Below are positions 1 to 10,600 of a DNA stretch of 64,000 bases, piece by piece (position 1 is the first letter of the stretch; each line of letters opens with the position of its first letter). This DNA is from Rhynchopus sp. YZ270_cl-10 (taxonomy: Eukaryota > Euglenozoa > Diplonemea > Diplonemida > Diplonemidae), in the NCBI GenBank assembly GCA_964035575.1, contig OZ037872.1, positions 1,302,001-1,366,000 of the forward strand, written 5' to 3'. The position numbers were made by a program, and so were the translations under genes. A model generated the notes under the pieces. That model was not told the DNA's origin and did not search any database. It saw nothing but the letters and a program-made list of their open reading frames with translations.

Positions 1-1
1 T

Positions 2-2115
2 GTGATGCTGTGCTTTGCGCTGCTCGGCATTGTGTACCACCCGTTGTTCTTAGCGCTCCATTTGATGAGCATTGCGCGGGCGTCAGACATTTTGCACAAT
101 GTGATCAAGGCGGTAACACAAAACGGACGAGCCCTATTGTTGACCTGCGTGCTAGGTGTGGTGGTGGTGTATCTCTTCAGCGTTGTGGCCTACGTGTTGT
201 TCCAGGATATGATCGTGACGAACAATGGTGAAAAGGTGTGCGACAGTTTGCTGCGCTGCTTTCTCTACTCCTTGACGCATGGTGTGCGTTCTGATGGTGG
301 TTTGGGAGACCACATGCTGGACCCTAGCTACTCGTCGAGGTCGTATTCGTACCAAATGGTCTTCGAGGTGCTCTTCTTTGTGCTCGTGATTGTGATTCTG
401 CTCAACATCATCTTTGGTATTATCATCGACACCTTTGCAGAGCTCAGGGCCAGGCGGCAGTCGATTCAGGAGGACATCCGAAACAAATGCTTTATTTGCG
501 GACTCAGCGCTTCTGAGTTTGATCGGTATGATTTTTATCAATGTGTATGAAGAGGTACAGCCATCTTGCATGCACAGTATTGTGCAATGATTGTGCTCTA
601 ACTAACGATGGTGGTAAAGATGTGAGTCGTCTTATTTCTTGTCTGTGCTGAGGGTGACTAAAGAGGGCCAATTTAGGGTTTTAAAATAACGCAATAAAAA
701 AAATGTACACCCAACACAGCTACGCAGACGGCTTCAAGCACCACATCCACCAAGACCACAACATGTGGCTGTACATCTTCTTCATGCACCACCTGAGGCT
801 GAAGCGGCCCTCGCAGTTTACGGGGCAGGAGCTGCTGGTGCACAGCCAGATCCATGCAATGGACTTCTCGTTCTTCCCGCTGTCGCAGGCGCTTGCTGTG
901 GAGAGGAAGGAAACGAATGAGGCTCGTATGTACCTCCACCTTGCGTTTTATACCTTCACTGAGACAGCTCAATTTCTTTTCCTATAACAAATGTGATCAA
1001 GGTGACTGAGCAGAGCTTAGGTTCATCAACATTTCTTCTTTTGTGGGAACCCAACTCTGCGCGACAACGAATGTGATCAAAGGTGACCAAGCACAGAGGC
1101 GTAGGTTCATCTATAAACCACCTGAATCCGGGGTGGGTTTGGGGGCGTTTGGGGGTGGGCGCTACTTTTTTGTTGAGGTCCCAGTGTGGGGGCAGGTGCG
1201 CGGGAGGTTACCTTACTCGACACGTATCGTTACTGATCATCATTCCTTATCGTTCCTGGTCTCCTGCATTGCTTTCGTCATGGACTCCTTGTGGCCCTCA
1301 TGGTTGTCCCTGAGGTTCTTCAGGGCTGCATTGAGGGTACCCACGCCACGCGGCCTCTTCGAGAAGGACTCCACTTTCTCACATTTTATCAAATGTACGA
1401 TCACTGGTTGCATGTCGAGCCGGTTGGTGCTGTCCAACTCGTTCACCTGGTGTGCCCAGTTGCACGCCTTGCACGTGAGGGTCGTTACCTCCTCCGTGTA
1501 ACGTCGTTGATAACCCCAAGTACCATCTCACTTGAGTGAGTGGCATGTCAGCATCCATCTGTGTAGCGTTTTGTCGAGAAGATCCGGGATCTTCTCGACG
1601 CTACTTTATCTCCTGAAGGACCCACTTTATATCCCTGAGGGTCACTTTATCTCCCCGGCACACCCCATCCCCCCCCACTCCAGTCCAGCCACCCTGGGGG
1701 GAAAAAAAATAGGGTGAGTTTGGGGGCGTTTGGGAGTATGTTGATTTTCCCGGATTCAGGTGGACAAACCTTTCTTTTCTTTTTTTTCCTGTACGTTGTA
1801 CTCCAAACACCCTTACAGAAGTGGACACCTCTCACAGCAAGGATGTGCTGCGGCTGATCTCAGACTTAGATGGGAGGGTATGGAAAAAAAGCAATGAAAA
1901 ACACAGAAACATGCTACAAAACCCATTTACAGGTGTCGGAGGATATGGCAATCACACTGAAGGAAACGCAGGAGATCCGGAACCAGCTTTCGGACCTATC
2001 CCGTTCTGTTAAGGTGATGGCAAAGAGGGGCCGTGGCTCTCCTGTTTCGAACCGGCAGAAGAGGAGGGAGACGGACGGGATGGCATCGTTTGTGCTCGGG
2101 TCGCAGTCGATGTGA
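2..2115 (+). CDS. ITPR: Inositol 1,4,5-trisphosphate receptor-like Ca2+ channel, C-terminal part (partial, 4 exons)
   Basis: The window opens inside the pore region of an IP3R/RyR-family calcium-release channel, a tetramer of ER or acidocalcisome membranes. I assign exons 2-525, 720-925, 1819-1877 and 1933-2115, with frame kept across introns 526-719, 926-1818 and 1878-1932, all starting GTATG. Exon 1 carries the S5 helix, a filter-like DGGLGD (IP3R GGGVGD, RyR GGGIGD), the pore-lining S6 (VILLNIIFGIIIDTF) and CFICGL. Exon 2 supplies HHIHQDHNMW, so the family's C2H2 zinc motif (CxxC...HxxxxH) is split by an intron. Exons 3 and 4 give a short coiled-coil tail ending GSQSM. The N-terminal ligand-binding part lies outside the window. 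IP3R is favoured over RyR by CFICGL and the HNMW segment. The family assignment is firm; exon 3 is the least certain junction. Confidence 0.9.
653..680 (+). repeat. Family A hairpin, copy in IP3R intron 1
   Basis: GGTGA is followed by a CTAAA/TTTAG stem with loop GAGGGCCAA. It lies in cis-intron 526-719, about 40 nt before the acceptor. The 3' tail (GGGTTTTAAAATAAC) is degenerate. Confidence 0.55.
1001..1030 (+). repeat. Family A hairpin, copy in IP3R intron 2
   Basis: Outer GGTGA/TCATC; inner stem CTGAGC/GCTTAG, with one G.U pair, closing a short AGA loop. It is preceded by AATGTGATCAA, which also precedes the next copy 80 bp downstream, so the two look like a local duplication. Confidence 0.75.
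1082..1119 (+). repeat. Family A hairpin split by a transposon
   Basis: GGTGACCAAGC...GTAGGTTCATCTATAAACC. The expected tail (AAAC then TTTTCTTTT) is interrupted here and resumes at about 1766 as AAACCTTTCTTTTC, on the far side of the inverted-repeat element 1120-1765. AAACC on both sides looks like a target-site duplication. Confidence 0.7.
1120..1765. mobile_element. DNA-transposon-like element inside IP3R intron 2
   Basis: The ends are near-perfect inverted repeats: CCACCTGAATCCGGG at 1118-1133 and its reverse complement at 1749-1763. They are flanked by AAACC on both sides, and a GTTTGGGGGCGTTTGGG motif occurs near both ends in direct orientation. An internal perfect hairpin sits at 1563-1604 (arms GTCGAGAAGATCC). 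On the minus strand about 1240-1505 is coding-like, with a CKACNWAH...HLIKC pattern like a BED/C2HC zinc finger followed by a charged helix. I read it as a non-autonomous or decayed cut-and-paste element; the superfamily is not determined. Confidence 0.65.
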
Positions 2116-3019
2116 TCGGAGGCAATCAGGAGGAGGTAGAGGACTGTGAAGGACTCAGCGAATGTATCATATCATAACCATTTAAGGTGACGAAAGCACG
2201 ACTGAAGGTCATCTTATATAAACGTTTTCTTTTTCAAAGATGAGCAACGTAAGATAATCTTGCCGAACTCTCTTGACATTTGTTTTTTTTTTTTTGAAAT
2301 CTGGTCGCTTTTAGGGGGACCACTCAAAAAACCGCGTTCCCGAGGCTATCAAAAGCGAACTAAAACAAGTCACTTTTCTCTTTGTGGTTTGTGAGACAGC
2401 ATCCGACCATGAACTTCTCAGTATTTTTCTTTTTTTACATTAGAATTTTTTCCCAAACAAAAGAAAATCTCCATAGTAACGAATAACCGCCATCTTTTGT
2501 TAGACTTATTACAAAAAATTTAAAAAATACCCAGAATGGGATTGAGTGCGGGGGGGGAAGGAATGTCCCCGTTGTCCCGACACTGCTCGTATCTGACCAG
2601 CAAAAAAATGTCTTCAAGACAAAAAAAAGCTGCGTTACCCTATCCTCGTGTTCTTCCCCCTGATCCCTCTGTTGCCATGGGAGAAGTTTACAACCAAAAA
2701 AAGAAACTCTCCTCTACTCTGATCTGCGATTGGGATTTCTTTGCTGTATTTTCTTTTTTTCCCCTTGAGGGAACCTATATTTAGAGTGTTACAAAAAGAG
2801 CTTATTAAACCGAAAAAAGGCCCTCTTCCCCCCTTTTTCCCCCCTTGCCTATTAGCCATCTGTCTTCTCTCCTCACCACCGCACTGTGCGATGTGATCAT
2901 TTGACAAATTGATTCACATTCTTTAACTCACTCATCTCTGTTGTGGTCAACAACCTCTCCTTTTCCCTCCTTCCCCCTCTCCCCTCTTCCACCCTTCACC
3001 CCACAGTACGCTACCCGAC
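2116..3019. other. Intergenic region with trans-splice-like acceptor for the next gene
   Basis: Apart from a family A copy at 2186-2222, no gene is seen. Low-complexity A/T tracts fill 2280-2860. From 2950 to 3004 is a long pyrimidine tract ending CCCCACAG (AG at 3005-3006), 13 nt upstream of the next ATG. This is a good candidate spliced-leader acceptor. Confidence 0.5.
2186..2222 (+). repeat. Family A hairpin, downstream of IP3R gene
   Basis: GGTGACGAAAGCACGA...GGTCATCTTATATAAACG then TTTTC. The outer GGTGA/TCATC pairing and the tail are kept; the inner stem is eroded. Confidence 0.6.
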
Positions 3020-5859
3020 ATGCCTGGGTCGTACCGCACCGCCGACGCGATGATGGCGCTCCCCCCTGGTCGGGGCATTCCTGGCGCCTCCCCAAGCCGC
3101 GCTGAGGTGACCTGTGTACACGGCATTCCTGCGAAGATGTGTGGTGTGTGTCTGGTTGCTGTGCCGAGGGCGACGTCGTTTACAGAGGGGCCACCACAGC
3201 AGCAGACACGGGCAGAGGTGACTGCAGCGAAGATGCAGCACGACGACGCGTACGGCGCACTATCTCCTTCGGAGGTGCACCGCCGTGCAGAAAGGGCGTT
3301 GCGAGACCTGGCACCACCGCCTGCAAGGGGATATGAACAGGAGCAGCGATACAAATACCGCCCCCCAGAGCTGTCCGATTCGGAGTCCGAATCAAGCAGT
3401 GAGTCTGACGAGGCGCCGATCCCCCCTCCACAGCCAAGGCGGTATTGGCAGCCGCCGCCTGCCCCGGTGAGGCCAAATGTTTATATCAGGCAGACGAGGA
3501 CTCCGCCGACCAGTGTGCGTGATGCAGGGGTGCAGGTGGTGCAGATGGAGGCCACCACGACGCAGACCTTTGAGTCGTCTGTGGCAGCACCGACACCGAC
3601 CCCTCCGGTGCCGTATTCACCGGCTCCGACGTCGGAGGTGGTGGTGACGCCTGCCCCGTCTACTCCAGCACCTACACCACCCACACCACAGCAGCCAGCG
3701 ATTCTGCAGATCGTGCAGCCAGAGAGGTCTGTGTTCATGAGGGAGGTGGCGCCGTTGACGTTGCCGCCTTCGCCGTATGTGGCGACACCGCAGAAGCGGT
3801 GTGGGCATGCAGAGAGGGTGGCCAAGAGGCGTGCGCAGGCAGAGGCGGCAGAGCGTGAGGCTGCGACGCAGAGGGCGACAGCGGCAGTGGCAGCGGCAGA
3901 TCAAGAGGAGCGGAGGGCACAGCTGCGGGCAGTGCAGGCGAGCCAGGAGCAGCAGAGGAGCATGCTGCAGCAGGTCAACACAGAGCGCATGCTGGCAGAG
4001 CAGGCCGCAGTGTACGCAGTGTCGCAGCGTGAGGCGGCGGAGGCGTGTCTGCAGCAACTGCAGCTGCGCCAGACACGGCAAGCGAACGACCTCAGTGACG
4101 CAGTGGGGCAAGTGCAGCAAAGCGCGCACCTAGCACACAGAGAACGTGTCGCAGCGGAGCATGCTGCAGTGACAGCCGCAGCGAAAAGGGCAGAGCTCGA
4201 CACAGCCGTCACACAGGTCGAAGGGGCAAGGCATAATACTGACCGCAAAATGGCGGAAATGCAGCACGGCAACAGGCAGACCGTTCACACCATTGCACAG
4301 TCTGCGACAGAGGCGAAAAGCGATCGGTATGGAAACAATGTGGTAAAGTTACACAAAACCCTTTTTTAACAGAATTCGTGCAGAGCTTGCCGTGCAGCAG
4401 GCAGGAAACCTTGTCGACGCCGCTCTGAAGATTCTGAGCACCGCGCCCCTCCCCGAGGCACAGCAAGCAGCGCCTGCTCCGCAGCAGACCAACAGCATCC
4501 ACGCCCGCGGGATGTCTCCCAAGAGAAAGAAACAGGGGCACGCAGCACCGGCACCCATCCCGCCCCAACACACCCACCTGCAACCCACCCACGACGACGA
4601 CGTCAGCCACGTCTCCAGCGTCTCCAAGCAGTTCACCGCTGATATGTCAAACCCCTCTGACGGTCCGTCACCACCTTCGGAAGGCGACGACGATGCACCG
4701 GTCTTCCACCCAAGCGTGAGCACCAGTCTGCCGAGCTTGCATCCGTATTGTTTGGGAACCTCTTCGAATTTTTCTGAGTCGATTCCTGTGGATGCGGGGC
4801 ACGGTCCGTTGGAGCGGACGGGCACGAAGGACACTCTCATGACGTCCCCACAGAACGATGCGAGTGCAGTGCACTCCACGAAGACGTCCATGGTGAGTGC
4901 ACAGCAGTCTGCCCCGCTTGCCCCCGCCGCGTCGCTGCCTACTGCTATGTCCACTGCGGTGGGCACAGCGGTGCCAGGGTCTGCCGCATTTGGACATCCT
5001 TCGTTGCCTCCAGAGCTTGCCAAGCTGCTACAGCATGTTCAGCAGCTTGCACTGAACAGTGTACCACATGACCTTCCACAACATCCAAACCCCGTAGGCA
5101 AGGACAGCTCTGTAGGCGTGCGTGCAGAGCAGTCTGCACAGCATGCGTCTCTGCCCCCGGCAGACTACGCTGTAGGAAACATCGATGTCGGGAGCGACTA
5201 CTCCGCGCTTGAGCCGAATGATTTGCTCGACATAGTCTCCGCCGTCACCACGCTGCAGAACAGCAGAGGCAACGCTTCGCCACGCGGGCACAACCATGGT
5301 AACGAGCGTGAGGAGTCGCCCCCGCCAGCAGGGCACTCCTTCTCGCCACCGATCAGCCCATCCGCAGTTGAGAGGTCGCGGGTCGAGCTGGAGCGGCAAG
5401 GGAAGGACCAGGTATGCAAAAAACCCCCTTTTTTCACACACCATCCCACAGGACGAAGTGGAATCGCTGCTGCAAAGCGCGTTGGTGATGGTGAAGGCCG
5501 CTGAGGCAGAGAAGCATCAGGCAACCCAGAAGGCGGCTGCGATGGAGTCACGCGCGAACCAGCTGCAAGCACGCCTTGCAGAGCTGGGTGCAGAGTACAC
5601 AGTGGGTGACCTGCAGGGCGAGCTGCTAAGCAATGCGCCCAGCGCTGCGACCGATGTGCGGATACCGGCACACATGCCTGTCGTGCCTGCGAACATGCCG
5701 CAAGGTCCCTTGGTGGCCCTTCCTGGTGGTGACGCGGAAGACACCCGCGCAACCCTCAGAAGCGACAAACGCACCATCAGCCCCAGCCGCAGGCCCCCCC
5801 TCGCCACCCGCCCCCGCACAACCCACACTGCCTCCGAAGTCCGTCAATGGGGTGTCTAG
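3020..5859 (+). CDS. Coiled-coil, proline-rich protein of unknown function (917 aa, 3 exons)
   Basis: Exons are 3020-4326, 4373-5411 and 5452-5859. Introns of 46 and 40 bp start GTATG and end CAG, and the frame is kept through both. The first ATG lies 13 nt after a strong pyrimidine-tract acceptor, which fixes the start. The N-terminus has a small Cys/His cluster (CVHGIPAKMCGVC, residues about 31-43). Then comes an acidic serine run (SDSESESSSESDE), a long proline/threonine-rich stretch, and an Ala/Gln/Arg/Glu-rich coiled coil (about residues 265-445). The middle is another disordered Pro/Ser region with an SPKRKKQ basic patch, followed by a second short coiled coil in exon 3. I recognise no family. 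The architecture suggests a scaffold or cytoskeletal protein, which is inference. Confidence 0.8.
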
Positions 5860-5924
5860 ATTTCTTTTGTTCATTGGACAGCGAGGCGTTTGCACATAAG
5901 TTCTCGTGAATTGATTGTGATGAA

Positions 5925-5970
5925 GGTGGCCAAAGCAGAGGCTTCGGTTCACCTATTAAAACGTTTCTTT
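5925..5970 (+). repeat. Family A hairpin with compensated outer stem
   Basis: The outer stem is GGTG/CACC, where other copies have GGTGA/TCATC: a G.U pair replaced by G-C. Inner stem CCAAAGC/GCTTCGG has one mismatch. Tail TATTAAAACGTTTCTTT. Confidence 0.7.
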
Positions 5971-6426
5971 AATCTTTGCAGGGTAAGTATGAGATGCTTC
6001 GGTATATTGCTTTCCTTTATTTGAGGCTAAGTTCGACCCAGGCGTGTTCCCCGAGGTGGAAGATGTGAGGCTTGTCTTTTCAAGTTTTTCTTTTGTATTG
6101 CACTGTACCCATTTTTGCGTCTGTGTGTTGTTTTCTTTCGTTTTTTTTTGACATTTAGTAAATGTACCTTGTAGATTTTATTTTATTTTGATGATTTCTG
6201 GTATTCCACAAAACCTGTCAGCGAGTGGAACACCAGAATTCAATATTGTTTTAATGCTGTAGGTTTTGTTCCCCCCTCCGTACCCCCCCCTTTGGACACC
6301 GATCAGCAAATTTGTGTGTATTTTTATTTTGCTGTGGGTGTTCAGTTTATTTTTTTGATATGGTTTTTGTTACAAAAAAGGCAACTTGTTGTGTCTGGAA
6401 TTCTGTTCCAGATGGTCTTTCATAAA

Positions 6427-6460
6427 GGTGACTAGGCACGCGAAGCTTAGACTCATCTCA
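6427..6460 (+). repeat. Family A hairpin
   Basis: GGTGA, inner stem CTAGGC/GCTTAG (one G.U pair), loop ACGCGAA, then CTCATCTCAACACACTTTTC. Confidence 0.75.
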
Positions 6461-6824
6461 ACACACTTTTCTCTATTTGTCAGCTGTTGTACGATCGTGC
6501 CACATTTCAACCTCACTTCTCTTTTTTTTTTTTCGCTATACTATAGCACAGTGTTTTCCAGAAGGATCTAAAAAATTGGCGAAATCAATTTTTACTCCTA
6601 AGTACGTCAGACCTAGGTCCATCTCATCAGCGCTTCTCTGCTCTCTCTGTGGGGTTCCTTCTCTCGGGGGCCTGCAGACATGTTTGTAACCCTATGTAGA
6701 CTCCTTCCCTTTGTTTGTTGTATCAGAGGGGGCTTGTGTAAGGCTTCCTCTGTTTGCATGCACGCTAAGGCAAAAAAAAGGGGTTACGGTGGAACCATCG
6801 TCCTTTTCAAGGTTCCTTTCGTTT

Positions 6825-6940
6825 GGTGTACTGTTGCGAGAGAGGGTTTTGTATTTTATGTCATATTTCTTTAGTTGTGCTGTCATGCAGCTGGCATCAT
6901 ACGTAGTCAGTCGGAGGTGCCTGCATACAACTATTCTCTC
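6825..6940 (+). repeat. Adjacent family D-like and family C copies
   Basis: GTGTACTGTTGCGAGAGAGG then TTTTGTATTTTATGTCA resembles family D. It is followed at 6893-6940 by the family C core GTCAGTCGGAGGTGCCTGCA with an ACAACTATTCTCTC tail. The C and D families also occur together at 50.7-50.9 kb, in the opposite order. Confidence 0.5.
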
Positions 6941-7658
6941 TTAGTTTTTGATGGACAACGCAAGAGAGAAGGCCTGGGTGTTCGTCCTGCCAACATTGTC
7001 TTTTTTATATTTCTTAGATGAGTCGTTCGCGAACACTGTGTATTTCTCTCTCTTATTTCAGTGCCTGCGTCTGGTGTTCAGTCAGACACGTTCAGCCTTC
7101 TCTTTTTTCTTTCTTCATTTAGTGCACCCTATTGTGCCCTCTATTCAGTAGAATAGTGAGTATAGGAAACAATTTCTTCGCCAGTTTCCCTTATATTTTA
7201 TTTGTTAACCAAAGAGAAGATTAGCCTGCGTCGCTCATGTGTTATCACGTTTTGATTGTGTGCGTCCGCTTAAGAAAGAAGGGGCGTTCATAGACTCTCA
7301 AATTTACCTTGATCCAAGGGGGGGGTGATAAACCAATATTAGAACCGTTATTTGGTGACTCATCGATATGTCATCAGGGGCTTCGGAGGGTAACCACCGT
7401 ACATTTCAGTCGCAAAACCGAAGGTAAATAATCCCCGATTAAATATCGTGATTCCCATTTTTTGTCAAAAAATCCGTCGTTTTTCCCACTTACTAACACT
7501 CTGTATCCCTTCCTCTCCCCCCCCTCTCCACAGCATTTTTTAAAAGCCTCTCACGACATATTTAAACGAAAGCTCTTCCCTCATTTCACCATCTCCCACA
7601 CCTCTCCCAACCCCTTCTTCTCCATACCACTATCCACACATAAGACACCGACCAAAAA

Positions 7659-10600
7659 ATGGTCACATGCAATGTGACAGACCCTGCAGCAGAGTTGAAG
7701 GTGGATACACGGGTAAGTGTACTGCCTGATGTGGAGGTGGTGCAGGGGTTGTGCAATGCACTTGGCACATGGACCAAGTCTAAGGCAAAGCGCTGTGGCA
7801 CCTCTGCTGTCATTCATGAGGTCGACTCAGACGACTGGAGCTGTAAACTGAAGTTCGCCGATGCACGCTGTGCGTGGTACACCTGGACGTGCCTGCACCT
7901 CACAGACAAGCCGGCTACTCGCAGCCCCAGCCCCACCGCGACAGACAGCAGGGTCGACAGCTGGGAGGTCCTCCCCCAGGACGAGGTCACACCCAACGCA
8001 GTTCTTGCGAAGGAACGCACCATCAACACTTCCTACTTCCCGAGCCCCGAGGCTGCTCCGGAGGCAGTACCGGAGACAGCACCCACCCCATCCCCATCCC
8101 AGCCGCCACCACCACCTGCCAAGGAGCCGGAGTTGAATGCAACGATCGAAGGCGACCCTGAGCTGGATGATGCGGGGGCGTGGGGTGACGGCGAGTCGGA
8201 TCCGTTCCGGAGTAGTGGGTCTTCGCGTGGCGCGCCGCATTCACCTGGGGGGATAGGGTCGCCTGAGTCGTCTCGGTCGTGCGGGTTTGCTGATTATGTA
8301 TTGAGCAGGGCTGTGCCTGATATGGACGACGGCCTGGAGGCTACCCACGACAGACTCGAGGCAACTCCACAGGTTGAAGACCGAGGGCATGTGGACGCAG
8401 CGGACAGCGCTCCCCAAGAGAGGTGTGCGGACACCACGCACCGCTTTGAGTCGCCCCACCGGGACTCCCCCTCCGCAGTCTTCGCAACACCGCACAACGA
8501 AGCGGAACCCTCAAAGGAAGACACGCATGATGGCTTTGCATTGGAGCAGCCTGAGGTGCAGTACAGCGCAGACCATCCGACAGAGCCAGACATGCAGGAG
8601 GAAGGGGGCGAGGAGGGGGGTGTGCAGGAGACAGTAGAGGCTGTGGAAGCAGTGGAGCCCATCGTGGAAGAGGTCGAGACGGTGGGAGCGGTGGAGCCAG
8701 CACTGCATGAGGAGGTGGCAGCAGTGCAAGAGGAAGCAGCAGAGGGGGGCAGTGGTGCCAGCGCAGACCAGCCCCTCTCAGGCGCAGACTACAACGAGGA
8801 GACGCTTACGGAGCACGGCGGGCAGTGGTACTACTGGGACGGCTTCTACTACATCCTGCACGAGCCAGACAAATACGGCTACGCTGAGTACAAGAAGAGC
8901 TACACCTGGGATGAGGCGTTGGGGCAGTACATTGGGTACTTCGAGTGGCAAGAGGGGCAGCCTGATGCGGTGCAGGAGGAGGTGGCAGCCGAGCAACAGG
9001 TGCAGGAGGAAGAGGTGAAGGAGGTGCACGACCAAGAAGCAGAGGCCGCAGAGGTACCGTCCCCTGTGGAAGAGTCAGTCGTACCCGAGGAAGTGCCTGC
9101 GACTGAAGGTGGTGGTGATGGTGGGGACGCTGTGCACACCGAGGCTGCGCAAGAGGACACTGTGGGTGGGGAGGAAGAACGAGAGGAGGACAAATCCTTT
9201 GCAGAGAAGCAGGCTGTCTATGAGTGGGCTGACCCAGAGCCAGAGGCTGACCCAGAACCAGAACCAGAGCCAGCAACTGACACTGAGCCAGCGCCTACAA
9301 CAGAAGAGCCAGGTGCACCTGAGGTGCAAGACACACCCGAAATCACCCAGCCATGGGAGGATCAACCCCCCACAGAACACGCGCACGACACACCCCAAGC
9401 ACCTGATGCAACACCCGAAGAGGACCCGACCAACCAGGCGTCCGAAGGCTACCCCGCAGACGAGACCCAGGGTGCCTACGAGGACGCCACCACCGAAAAC
9501 ACACACTACGAGGACCCAGCACCTACTGAATGGGTCGAACCTGCCCCTGAAGCGGAACCAGAGACACAACATTACGACGCGGCGGAGGCACCACAGGAGT
9601 GGTCCGAACAGGCAGAACCTCAGACAACCGACCCTTCCCCTACAGAGGAGTGGCAGGAGGGAGACGCAACGGAAGCGCAGGCATACACACCCGACGTCGT
9701 GGACGGGTGGTACTACGACTACACTACGGCACAATGGCTTCCTGTGGTGGACACGCAAGAGGACAGCACAACCGAGTGGACAGACCCTGCAGCACAACCC
9801 GAAGACGTAGCACCCAACCCCGCCACGGAGAATGCATACGATCCGTTCACAGCGCCGCAAGAGGCGACAGAAGAGGCCACCACACAAGAGGAACCAGAAG
9901 CAGCCCCACCTCGTCAGAAGACGCCTCCGTCGTCCTTCGACTCAGCACCTCTCACACGCCCACCCGATGTCGTGCGCACAGAGGCGCAGCCACCGCAGGC
10001 GCCCGCAACACCACTCCCACCCAACACACCTTCGGTGGACGAATGGGTCGAGCTCACCGACCCTGCCACAGGGCAGACGTACTTCTACAACCCTGCGTTG
10101 GGTGCATCGCAGTGGCTGCGTCCAGGCAGCCCTTCCTGCAACACCCCGCCACCGAGTACAGGGGTGACAGCACCCATGCCAAAGCGAGTCTCCCATCCGG
10201 CCATAGCGTTCAGCGCAGGAAAGCTGTTTGTTGCGTATCCCTCGAGAAAGGAGTCGTCTGTCAATATGATTCCGTTCAATGTTCTGCACGAAGAGCATGG
10301 CACCGACTATGGGCAGGAGGAGTGGGCGATTCTCAACAAACACCCGGGGTTGGTGCGGGAGGCAAAACCGGAGCAGGTGGCTGAGCATTTGGCACTACTC
10401 CCTGCAACACCTATGCAGAAGATGCTGGCACACCTTGTCGAGCACAGCTACAACTGGAAGGAGGACAAATGGCGACCACACATCCAAGCACTTTCCGACG
10501 GTCTCATGCCAGATGCTGTCAAATCCCCATTAGGAACAGTACGCATCAACGAAGAGCTAGTAGACGACTCCTCTCTCGATGACAGCGAACGCCTCAAACG

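Larger units (their letters stand above)
5860..7658. other. Intergenic region rich in dispersed repeats
   Basis: No gene is supported. It holds family A copies at 5925-5970 and 6427-6460, adjacent family D-like and C-like copies at 6825-6940, a family B 3' half at 7060-7110, and C-rich tracts. A pyrimidine tract ends CTCTCCACAG at 7533, a possible leader acceptor 126 nt before the Sec16 ATG. Confidence 0.5.

Noticed and set aside
1043-1501. 152-aa + strand ORF in the first 2 kb
   Set aside because: It lies wholly inside the 893-bp intron of the calcium-channel gene and spans a family A hairpin and a transposon; the coding-like signal there is on the opposite strand.
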